A program made the translations under genes and the position numbers. From Phoronis ovalis (Eukaryota; Phoronida; Phoronidae): a DNA stretch of 26,122 nucleotides. The stretch covers positions 1-26,122 of the forward strand of contig JAOXYB010052389.1 in the NCBI GenBank assembly GCA_028565635.1, read 5' to 3'. This document shows, in pieces, positions 9,751 through 19,100 of the stretch; position 1 is the first letter of the stretch, and the number at the start of each line of letters is the position of its first letter. A model generated the notes under the pieces. The model was not told the origin of the DNA and did not search any database. It saw only the letters and a program-made list of their open reading frames with translations.

Positions 9751-10659
9751 GAAACATTTTAAAAAGATGCTATACGAAACGATATAGCTGAGCAGGTCGA
9801 TCGCACCAGTAAAGATGATCCCTATAATTAATGAATCGTCGACGAGCCCGAAGTAGTTAAAAATGGCAGAGTAAAATTAAAATATTCCAATTGTAAGAAT
9901 TAGATTGCGTAATACCAACCTGTATTGTCACTCAAATTGAAACAACACCCTATGTGTATAACAACATTTGCCCATTTAGTATGCTACGCGTAAAACAAAG
10001 GCTACATATTAGCTAAAATGATTTGTCCTTGGAAAATCCCATCTTCACAACAAACTGACGACATATTGGATTCGATATGCGCATGACTAAAAAGAGAAAA
10101 TGTAAGGAATCTTTTAACATAATTTATGAGGTTTATGGCCTTTATGCTAAACGTTCTTTAAAAAAAGTAAAAGTTTTAATATATTTCAATTCATTGTTTT
10201 GAAATAAAGTTTAATTTGCTGTATTTAAGCTTTGTTACTTATAGGAATTACTAAGCACTTGGTCTAGCATTTAGTGAAACCATATTGCGATTATACTTCC
10301 TCCCACCAGGTGTCGTTTATTTATTCAGCTGCTGAAACGTGGAATAGACTTTTTGTGAGAAGTCTACAAACATCTGATAATATGGTCTTGGTGGTACATG
10401 AGTTGTAGTGAGCACAGACATTTTATTTCATTATCAGTTGTACTTTTCATTTCAACTTCTAATTTATCCTCATTTATACCCACCGTCGTCATCAACAGCA
10501 TGCGGTATTTAGTTTTCAATCAACCCGTTCACAGTAGTCAGTATACGCAGAAGCGCTAGCACCCAACGAGGATAATTTTTTATGGCTTTATATAGCAAAC
10601 CAACATATTTTTTTTACATGTTTCATGCTTAGATAAACCATTTGGTAATGTAGCTTGGA

Positions 10660-10930
10660 AGGCCATCCCCGGGGGGTACTCACCTTTCAGTAGAGATATC
10701 AAATTTTGTGGGTAGAGATACCATATGGTATTAGCCGGTATTAAAGAATCTCATGTGGTGCATATAATAAATTTTTATCGGTTTACTTTAAGTCCCGATA
10801 ATAAACGTTGAAGAAATGGACCAAGAAAATGAGACAAATAAATTGAAAAATAACCCTAGGACGAAAATTCTGACAACAAAGATACCAAATTTAGGGAAAT
10901 AACCAAGAATATAGAGATACCAATTGAAAC
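10660..10930. repeat. Possible transposon remnant with GAGATACCA-type direct repeats
   Basis: The stretch opens with CCCCGGGGGGTACTCACC near 10667 and then carries four spaced variants of a short motif: AGAGATATCAAAT, AGAGATACCATAT, AAAGATACCAAAT and AGAGATACCAATT. The G/C-rich start stands out from its AT-rich surroundings. I could not define element ends, and the class is unknown. Confidence 0.35.
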
Positions 10931-11007
10931 TAGTTCCAAATTAAGAAAAAATAATTTCAGTCGTTGTATTTTAGCGATAAAGCTTGCATATTTTCTCTTA
11001 TTTTCAG

Positions 11008-11312
11008 ATGGCAAGCATTCTTCGAGGTGTGGGTGTCCTCAAGCTTTTTATTATATGTTGTACTATAATATTTGTCTTAGTGACTTTAGTATCTTATTCA
11101 TCACCGCCATTAGCCAAATGTCCAGAACCACCAATAGAGACAACGACAGTCACAGATGACACCTCTTGGGGACCGCATAAACTGGCGTTAATTATACCAT
11201 TTAGAGACAGATTCGACGAGTTGATGGAATTTGTGCCTCATTTGCATTCTTACTTAAACAGAAAGAAAGTGCGTCATAAAATTTACGTTGTAAATCAGGT
11301 GGATAGTCTGAG
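11008..11312 (+). CDS. B4GALT7: B4GALT7 coding exon 1: membrane anchor and domain start
   Basis: Begins at an ATG that directly follows a TTTTCTCTTATTTTCAG acceptor, so transcription starts in an upstream exon. Encodes the signal anchor, a short stem, [19 protein letters not shown] and the NQVD motif. The donor is CTGAG/GTATGA, phase 2. An in-frame ATG at 10984 lies in the polypyrimidine tract and is rejected. Confidence 0.9.
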
Positions 11313-14196
11313 GTATGAAATATAGTACAGCCACCAGTCGCTTTTCCAAATATTCCCAGCATGACACGTTTTTTGTGAATAAATCGTTGGATTGTATGGA
11401 AAACTGCATTATTGATCATTCAAAAAACTCTGCATTGCAGGAATGTTTGGGTTGGTGACCAGATTGGCTCCAGATAGACTTATGAGTGCATGCAGTAAAA
11501 ACATGCAAGACAATCCCTATCTTGTACTAATCTTAAACCTCCATCTTCATGTATTAGGAGTCAGAATCAAAAACTGAATCAAATTTTACCTGCCAGGAAA
11601 AGTAGAAAGAAATGGTGCATGATGTCTGTATATTAGGCCAATAAAGATTGTAATGTAAAATGAGCTAAAAAATGTATAATAGAAAAATTGCCCAACAATT
11701 TATTCGGATGTTATATTTTCCGAATGTTTTATGGAGACGCACTTCGGCATCCATAAACACACATAAGTCTAGTTCTATCAATAGCTTACATATTATTCCA
11801 TTTATGGTTTGCAGATTAAATGCAAGTTAGGGTAAAATATGTTTGATCAAGTTTTTGTGTACCAGCTAAGCTTGGACTCTTGGGAATCTTTATTTTTTGC
11901 ATGCTGATTAAAAAAAATTCTTGTTTTTTTTCCAGATTTAATCGTGCTTCTCTCATCAACATCGGCTACTTAGTGAGTCGTAGCGAGTGTGACTATATCG
12001 CTATGCATGATGTGGATTTACTACCACTGAACGATGCCTTGGATTATAGTTATCCAGAGCTCGGGCCATACCATGTTTCATCTCCAGATCTACACCCTCT
12101 GTATCATTATAAAACATTTGTTGGAGGAATTCTTTTACTCAATAATGAACATTATCAACTGGTAAGGAAAATAATGTTCCACATGACGCTTTCTAATTGC
12201 AATTTCCATATTTTGCCACTAGGTGGATCAATCACTATTCTTGCATTATCAATTCTTGTCGTATCATTACAAACAGCAGCAGCGTAAGTCTAAATCACAT
12301 TGATTTCTTGATTGTGGAAACTGATGTTCATGCACATGTTTATTTTCTTTTATAATATTATCTGCATTTAGTAGTTTGTTAAACTGTATATGTAGTTTTC
12401 GTTTAGTTGTAGTGATTATACACAGATGTAAGATTTTTTTGTATGTTAATAAAATATATATTTATAATGAAACAAATAATAATTTAAAGTTTGTTTTATA
12501 ATTTTAAATCTATTACAACATTTCTTCTGCAAGGAAGCAATCCAGTTTCATTGTTTCAGTTGAATCAGCTAATAGTTGTTTGATATTTGCAGTTGAATGG
12601 CTTGTCCAACAGATTTTGGGGTTGGGGAAGAGAAGATGATGAATTCTATGCAAGAATGAAAGATGCAGCACTTAAGGTGAATATAAGAGAAAAAATGTAT
12701 TTGAGTACAATAAAACATCCCGAATTGCAATATAGTTTTGAAAAACTTTTGGCTTTATTGATATTTGGTCCTCTCTGATTCAAATTGAACTTTTCGATTA
12801 AAATTGGTATAATGAACAATAGAGTATTGAAATTAGAAGAATAAAGTCTAATAGCAGAATGTTTGTAAAATACTGTGCTAACATTTTATGATTGTTTAAG
12901 CGAAAATTTACAACTTCTATGCAAAAGTTGTTTCTTTTTATTATAAATTGTGCATTAACTTGAAAGAGAGTTAATTGCTTTATAGTATCTTTTAAGATTC
13001 CAAATAATTAACTTGCTTTCAAGTTGTTTTTTTTTAAAGAACAATTTGTGTGTGTGTGTGTGTGTGTGTATGGTGTGTATATATGGTATATATAACATAA
13101 ACAATTTCCCAGGCACGTAAATTACATCCTACTGCTTAATTTCTACAATACAGTATTAATTTTACTTAAACAGAATTTACACATAATTTGCTCAGTAAAA
13201 GTTTAATGTTGCACCTGAAATTGCATTTCAGTTGTTATAAAGCAATTTTTAAGAGTGCAAATTTTTTTTTGAAAACAATTTAGCATGGACAGTAATTGAA
13301 TAAAAGCTGCAAATAAACCTACAAAATGTCATCTTTTCATTGTGAGATTCATTATTGTAAGCAAATCATCTGCAAAAATATATTTATTAAGTTCAACTAT
13401 TTTAAAATGTGTAATAATAATAGTTAATTCTTGCATCTTAATTAATGACATTGATAGTTAGCAAATGTGCCACTGAATAAAGTTGGAGAACTGCTGATTA
13501 AAGCATAAAGACTGAAAATCTGAGATTTAATTTTTACATCTACACATTTAGCCAGTATCAGAAATAGCTAGAGCAGGTAAAAATTTTATCAATTTGTAAA
13601 TTTACCGGACATTTTTCTCCGTTTTGAAACATGTTGCTTTATGATGTAGATTTATCGACCAACTGGTATAACAACAGGAACTAAAGATACTTTTAAACAT
13701 ATCCATGATCGCAGAAAACGACCAAGAGATCAGAGGCGGTATGCTAATCAAAAACAGGTGCGCATAAAAGGATTTTAATAAATTATGTTTTTGTTGTCAA
13801 CATTTCAGCGGGAAAGGTAAAATGAATCTTGTTGGAAATTGGCGCTGGTTAAATAGACATTCTTATTTCATGATAAACAAAATGTTCTTTTATACTTTAA
13901 TAAAGTATCTGAGAGTAATATAGATTAAATAACAATTGATGTGGATATATCTGTTATAGTCATTTGTTAACGAGATGTGCAATATTCATCCAATATTGAA
14001 ATACATTATGATACTTATCTATGTTTTGTTTCAGGACTCAAGAAAACGTGATCGTGTCACTGGTATAGATACTATGCAATATGAAGTAGAGAGTATACAA
14101 AAGTTAGAGATAGATAAAAGTCCTGCGACAGTGTATAATGTTAAGCTTTACTGTGATATGGCGGACACGCCATGGTGTGTACATGCAGCAAGGTGA
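11008..14196 (+). CDS. B4GALT7: Beta-1,4-galactosyltransferase 7 (xylosylprotein galactosyltransferase I), complete gene, 5 coding exons
   Basis: The gene encodes the Golgi enzyme that transfers galactose from UDP-Gal to xylose on serine, the second step of the linker for heparan and chondroitin sulfate. Exons are 11008-11312, 11936-12161, 12593-12676, 13650-13757 and 14035-14196, giving 294 codons against 327 in human; the human protein has a longer N-terminus. It is a type II membrane protein with a 12-residue tail and a hydrophobic segment at about 13-32. Family motifs are present: IPFRDRF and NQVD early in the domain, the metal-binding D127-V-D129 in [22 protein letters not shown] at 185-196 and H222-x-H224 (human FRHLHD). 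The C-terminus TPWCVHAAR matches human TPWCTFS. The start could lie further upstream if a coding 5' exon was missed. Confidence 0.95.
11313..11935 (+). other. B4GALT7 intron 1
   Basis: A 623-bp GT-AG intron ending in a strong polypyrimidine tract. I see no repeat or exon inside. Confidence 0.8.
11936..12161 (+). CDS. B4GALT7: B4GALT7 coding exon 2: DVD metal-binding motif
   Basis: Encodes [26 protein letters not shown] and [16 protein letters not shown], nearly identical to human B4GALT7. The acceptor is TTTTTTTCCAG and the donor is CTG/GTAAGG. The exon starts in phase 2 and ends in phase 0. Confidence 0.95.
12593..12676 (+). CDS. B4GALT7: B4GALT7 coding exon 3: WGWGREDD motif
   Basis: An 84-nt exon encoding [19 protein letters not shown] and the following helix. 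This segment shapes the donor and acceptor pocket and carries the acidic pair proposed as catalytic in the family. The acceptor is ATTTGCAG and the donor is AAG/GTGAAT, phase 0 on both sides. Confidence 0.95.
12677..13649 (+). other. B4GALT7 intron 3, with a TG microsatellite
   Basis: A 973-bp GT-AG intron, the largest in this gene. It contains the TG run at 13047-13069 and otherwise only AT-rich sequence. Confidence 0.8.
13047..13069. repeat. TG dinucleotide microsatellite
   Basis: About 11 TG units, followed by a degenerate TGGTGTGTATATATGG tail and TA-rich sequence. It lies in B4GALT7 intron 3 and is probably length-polymorphic. Confidence 0.95.
13650..13757 (+). CDS. B4GALT7: B4GALT7 coding exon 4: HxH motif
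   Basis: A 108-nt exon encoding [20 protein letters not shown], which matches human LFRPSGITTGYKTFRHLHD and holds the Mn-binding histidines. A basic stretch follows ([16 protein letters not shown]). The acceptor is TTTATGATGTAG and the donor is CAG/GTGCGC, phase 0 on both sides. The exon is short and appears in no long open frame, so it was found by similarity. Confidence 0.93.
14035..14196 (+). CDS. B4GALT7: B4GALT7 coding exon 5 and stop
   Basis: Encodes the C-terminal strand region ending [18 protein letters not shown] and then AAR before TGA. Human ends VLNIMLDCDKTATPWCTFS, so the two cysteines are conserved. The acceptor is TTTTGTTTCAG. Confidence 0.94.
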   Translation, partial: DSRKRDRVTGIDTMQYEVESIQKLEIDKSPATVYNVKLYCDMADTPWCVHAAR

Positions 14197-14434
14197 AACA
14201 CCTTGAAATCGTATTTTGCTGAAGTAGAAAAAACCTTTCTAGAAAAATGTTGCCAAATAATTATGTGGCCTGGTGTTCAGGGTTGTCCCACTTTTAACTG
14301 CACAGCGAAGGTATCTTTTACAAAACTCCACTGCTCACATTTATAGTATTTATTTTATATATACACAGATTAGTACAAGCCCACCCTGTACAATTAAAAG
14401 CAGAACACACAATGACATTTCGGCATTAATTATG

Positions 14435-14440
14435 AATAAA
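14435..14440 (+). terminator. Candidate poly(A) signal of B4GALT7
   Basis: AATAAA lies about 240 nt after the stop codon. Another AATAAA at 14936-14941 could serve a longer 3' UTR, which would include the CTCF-like motif pair. Confidence 0.4.
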
Positions 14441-14822
14441 TTTAGAATAGGTCATTAGAAAGTGGTCTCTTGAAAAGAAACCTCCCAATACTAACTCCCT
14501 CTGATGTGCATTTATTTATAAAAAGTGATATTTTTTTTTGTTACAAAATTGGTCACAGTAGGTTTTTCAATATGGCTTTTAACTATTCCTATAGATTATT
14601 TACATTTGTTGGTCCCTTTTTTGAAGTGTTCTGGTGAAAAATAAGTTTTACCTTAAAAAATGAACTTTTTTTGAAAAATGACCCGAAGCATTTCAAGAGA
14701 AAGTGTAATTAACAGAGTAAAGTTATATTCAAGACCACATTCTATTATTAAATATTTAATATTTATAAGAAATACTTTAAATTAATATATTTTGTTTTAT
14801 GATGAGTGTTCAGCAATGTCTC

Positions 14823-14837
14823 CCACCAGGTAGCGCT
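14823..14837 (+). promoter_or_regulatory. CTCF-like binding motif, forward
   Basis: CCACCAGGTAGCGCT matches the CTCF core consensus CCASYAGRKGGCRSY at 14 of 15 positions; the mismatch is A for G at position 10. The second motif on the opposite strand lies 45 bp away. Binding is inferred from sequence only. Confidence 0.4.
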
Positions 14838-14882
14838 TCCACTATCGTGAAGTTTCCAGCACGGAAATCGGTAGGAGGAACG

Positions 14883-14897
14883 AGTGCCATCTGGTGA
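14883..14897 (-). promoter_or_regulatory. CTCF-like binding motif, reverse
   Basis: On the minus strand TCACCAGATGGCACT matches CCASYAGRKGGCRSY at 14 of 15 positions; only the first base differs. It faces the motif at 14823-14837. Confidence 0.4.
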
Positions 14898-15859
14898 AGA
14901 CAATGGAGTGTTCAGTATTAATTTTGAATTTTAGAAATAAAGTGTGATATGTAGTAGAATTGATGTAAACTATGGGATTGAACAATAAAATAATATCAAC
15001 TTTTGCAATTTCTTGTAAGAAGTATTTATTTTAAAATCCTATTTACAGTAACCAAACAATATTACTGAACAGTCTGCTATTTTGTGGCTTTAGATAATTA
15101 TTCATCATAATATAAACAGTCTAAACATGATATTGCACTAACACAACCAACAGATAACTTGGCACAAAAATATACTTTACAAATACCAATAATTTATGAA
15201 AAATAACAGTTGATCACTTCACATGTTGAAAGATAAAATGTTAAATGAACATTTACTAAATGAGCCTCTATACATGCATGCAAAGCAAAGCAAAGGTAAA
15301 CTGTAGCTTTCCTGGAAAGAATTCTGCAATTCAAACTGATAGGAAACAGAAGATTTCACAAGTAGAAGCTAGCTGGTTTGTCAATATTACCATGATGCCA
15401 TAATTACACCAAATATATACATCAGTTTTTGACAGGAATATGAAAATAATGGTTTTGTGGTTTGCTTACATGTATTAACTGATCTGCTTGACAGTGAGTT
15501 CTAAGATTTGAACCACCACATCAACACCTGAACACACAGGATAACTGATTGGTCTCTAACCTTAAGAATACAATAGCAGACTGCAATCGGTTAATAAAGA
15601 CTAATAAAATCCTTGCAGAGTATTTAGAAATATATGAAGCAGGCAAACTTCTATCTAAAATAACAGATTAACCATCAGTTGCAACTGTTTGCTCAAATCA
15701 TTGTGAACCTAATGGTTATACATACCAAGTAGTAAATGCCCTTTTTACCAAAGTAAACTATAATCATGGATATTAATATAAACCAGGATGATGACCGACT
15801 ATCACATGGTGATATTGTAAGACAACAGTGTATGGAAAAACACTTGTATGTACTCATTA

Positions 15860-15865
15860 TTTATT
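15860..15865 (-). terminator. Candidate poly(A) signal of HTT
   Basis: TTTATT on the plus strand reads AATAAA on the minus strand, about 125 nt after the HTT stop. It is supported by position only. Confidence 0.35.
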
Positions 15866-15989
15866 TATAAATACAGAAGGCTAAAATGTACCATGGATAA
15901 TAGACAATGTACTGGAATATAATAAACACAGCATTTATCATCTGCTTATTCCGACTAGTTTGGAATGTGAAAACTGCTAACACTGACAA

Positions 15990-16173
15990 CTACAGATATT
16001 TCAGTAGTTCAGTGTAAGGATTATCTCCTGAGCAAGTTACTGACTGAAACGTTGACATAAATGATCTTTTATCAGTATCTGTCAACTGCTTGTGAAAATC
16101 TGTGGCAGCAATATAAAACAACCGCCTGTCAACAACTTCCATTTTTCCCATACGAGCAGTTACATATGATAGA
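15990..16173 (-). CDS. HTT: HTT last coding exon and stop
   Basis: Encodes [20 protein letters not shown], then [16 protein letters not shown] and [10 protein letters not shown] before TAG. Human has [23 protein letters not shown] and SPYHRLLTCL. The chosen acceptor is GTCCAG; a CTGCAG acceptor 5 nt upstream is better looking but would need a phase-0 donor. Confidence 0.9.
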
Positions 16174-19100
16174 CTGGACTGCAGTTAAGGACCGTAACAC
16201 GTTTAGTAACTAAGTATTCTCAGACTTGTAGATTTAAAATTTTGAAATCAATTCTGTGAATAAAATCTGAAACTTTTTTCGGATTTGTGATTAGCTAATA
16301 TTGACATGTCTGGCTGATTGCAAATTTACTACAAATAACACTATTTTGCCACACGAAATATGAATACTGAAAAGAACAAACATTATAGGGCTCATGTGTT
16401 GACCTATTAAGTAACCATGTATTTTGTGTTTTGGACATTCCAATATATAAACTTGTTTTTTTCAAAAGAGAGACAGCTAAAAAACTTAATTTCCCATTAA
16501 CCATTGTACATATTTGATTTGTGAATTTTGAAAAATAGAATTCACAGAATATGGTTACCTATGGAACTGTTAAATGTACCTGCAACCGCTGCCACAATCA
16601 GTGTGATACAAAAATGTCTGTTTGTTAAAAGAATTATTCCTAAATCAGCAAACATCACAGAATAACTACGTATGACAGTATAATATGTCACGTAAAGGAT
16701 ACAGTGCTCTGATCCACTGGTTAGTTGATGCACATACAAAGAAACATGTGAGGCTCCATACAGCCATGGATAACGGGGTGCGCTGGGTGAAATTGGACAG
16801 TGACAACATAACCCAGTCCTGGACCATGGAATGTTGACTGTGATTGATCAGTTTTTCAAATACCTATAAAAATGAGATTATTGACACTGACATGACTCAT
16901 TACATATATTTATTAAAAATAAGTGATTCCATAAGTGTGCATCAACATCTCAAAACGTGGTTAAAAATTGTTCAAATTGACTGTATTATTGTGAACTGAA
17001 CAGTAACAAAGCGTCAGTAAAGGGATTTAGCTTGTCACTGACAATGACCTGACCATATCACAGATGTGCAATTCATCAAGATTTTGTCGTTAACAAATCT
17101 GTCATATCACATGCAGAAAACGTATAACACACACGCTGAGGAAGATCTTATTTTATTGACTTGTTGAGCTTGACAAATTGGTTTCACACAGCTAATGACG
17201 AACACTAAAATATGACAAACAACTACAAGCCGAAAATGCAGAATCTACAAGGAAACTCAATACTGTTTTGAATCACAAACAGTAACACAAGAAAGAGCAT
17301 GAATTATGTTCAAAACAAGTTCTTGGGGCAAAAACACTAGTTTTTTGATAAATTACTGAATTAAACATCTAGTATCTAACCTGGAATAAAACATCTGCCA
17401 TAAGTTGAGGATGTGGCTGCTGATTGGATAAAAATTCACCAATCACTTTGTTCATAATATCTTGAGGTGGGAAGAAGTCAGACAGAAATGCTGGCAGAAT
17501 CCTTGTCAACAAGCGTGCCTCATATGGAAAACCTTTACGAATTCTGAAAATGTGATATGGAATGGAAGCAATCTTAGAAATAAAAAATGACAAAACAGGT
17601 AAGAAAATAAAATTTACATAAGTTTAGAGATTTAAATAAATGTCTTTATTGTTTTTCTGATATTTTTAACTGCATTTTCACTACAAATGCTGATTTTTGT
17701 GTTAGCATTCATGTTAACTACTAGTAGATTGTAAATTTTAAAGTTGATTATAAATCAGAGCAAAAGAATTTCCCACTAAACTTTAAAGAATCATTACCTT
17801 CAGTGAATAAAAGATCAACAGGCTTTTGTTGCATGTTTCTGCTTTGGTATCCTTGTCTTATTATAAAATAATTCTATAATTAAAATTGCACATTTAAACA
17901 ACTGTACATTGGAAAGGAAGTGTAATGAAAATGGTATTAATGTACCTGTCAAAGAGGAGCGTAACTCTCTCCATGGCAACAATTAAAGATTCAGGATCAC
18001 TTGCTATTGGCCAGGTATCTGCAGGTCCAGAGTCAAAAAACTTTTGACGCTCTGTAGCACTAGCTGTCGGGCTCCAAGCATCAGATTCTTTACCTAAAAA
18101 TACAGATGCTCAGAAAATTTTATTTTGTATAGTATTGGGAGAAATTAAAGTTTTCTTGCATTAGTCTGCAACTTATAAAATGTTGTGAAGGTTACTTATC
18201 CTTCATAAAGTCTTGACCTATTTTGAAATAAATAACAGATTTTTGCAAGCACTTGGTGGCGCCACTAGTAAGCCTGGCATGAACTCAGAGTATCCCAGCA
18301 TGCTGGTTTTGTGAATGGATGTAGAAAACAGTTTCATTGTTTGGTCACAAAATGCACATGTCTATTATGACATAATTTGGTCAGCCTGTTTGTTGACGAC
18401 ACTTCACATACTAAAGCTTGTTTACATCAAACAGACAGAAGCAACTTATTACAGCATCTTTTTCGATTATTGTGATGAACTTATATTATTATTCCAGTGT
18501 TTGACTTCAGCACAAGACAACTATTATCTATATGACTGAGAGACATGGTCTTATAGCTTACCTGAGTACATACACGTCAGCATGAGAGCTAGAGCAGGGA
18601 GAGCCCGTTGAGGGCTTGATAAAGACAACCTAAAATGTACAGTACATTAATTATCATTATAATATGATACTTTAAACTCTAAAATAACCAGTGCGTGATA
18701 TAACAGTTGGTCACTGCCAGGGGCCAATAACTTCATATACACGTCAGTTACCTCTCAATAATTCATAATATACTTCAATAGGAAATAAAATAGCAGTGCT
18801 AACATTCAGTAATCATGCAATAATAAAGGTGGCATTAACAAGTTTCTTAAGATATCTACATACCTATCAACACTGAGTTTAATCAGACCATCTGCGTCTG
18901 TCTTATTCAGTATGTTAGCAAGTACAAGTCTCTCGAGTCCCTTCATAATCATCAAATACATGCCGATGGTAGTCACCTCATCACTTGAGGATGCTAGAGA
19001 TACTGCAAGCTATTAACAAGGAAAATGTGGCTTCAGATACATTGAGTCAGATATAGATTGCAATAATATTGCAGAACTAAAACTTTTAAAAGATTTTGTG

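Larger units (their letters stand above)
8195..11007. other. Head-to-head gap between ZRANB1 and B4GALT7
   Basis: The coding starts of the two genes face away from each other across 2.8 kb. Each ATG sits just after a good 3' splice site (8201-8202 on minus, 11006-11007 on plus), so both genes probably have non-coding 5' exons in this gap. Those exons and the promoter could not be placed; the repeat-poor part, about 9800-10650, is the likeliest location. It holds TGCGCATG at 10078-10085, an NRF-1-like half site, and a weak CTCF-like match at 10303-10317. The left part is filled with transposon remnants. Confidence 0.55.
14197..15989. other. Tail-to-tail gap between B4GALT7 and HTT
   Basis: This 1.8-kb stretch holds the 3' UTRs of the two convergent genes. 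No coding exon is visible; the plus-strand open frame at 14273-14458 follows the B4GALT7 stop and lacks similarity. The notable content is the facing pair of CTCF-like motifs at 14823-14897. Confidence 0.6.

Noticed and set aside
10984..11007. Upstream in-frame ATG for B4GALT7
   Set aside because: The eight extra codons lie in a polypyrimidine tract ending in CAG directly before the ATG at 11008, so they are intronic.
12162..12287. Open frame continuing past B4GALT7 exon 2
   Set aside because: It is read-through into the intron; the conserved protein continues with [12 protein letters not shown] at 12593.
18315..18539. A 74-codon plus-strand open frame in an HTT intron
   Set aside because: It has no recognisable domain, is AT-rich like the rest of the intron and shows no splice or start context.
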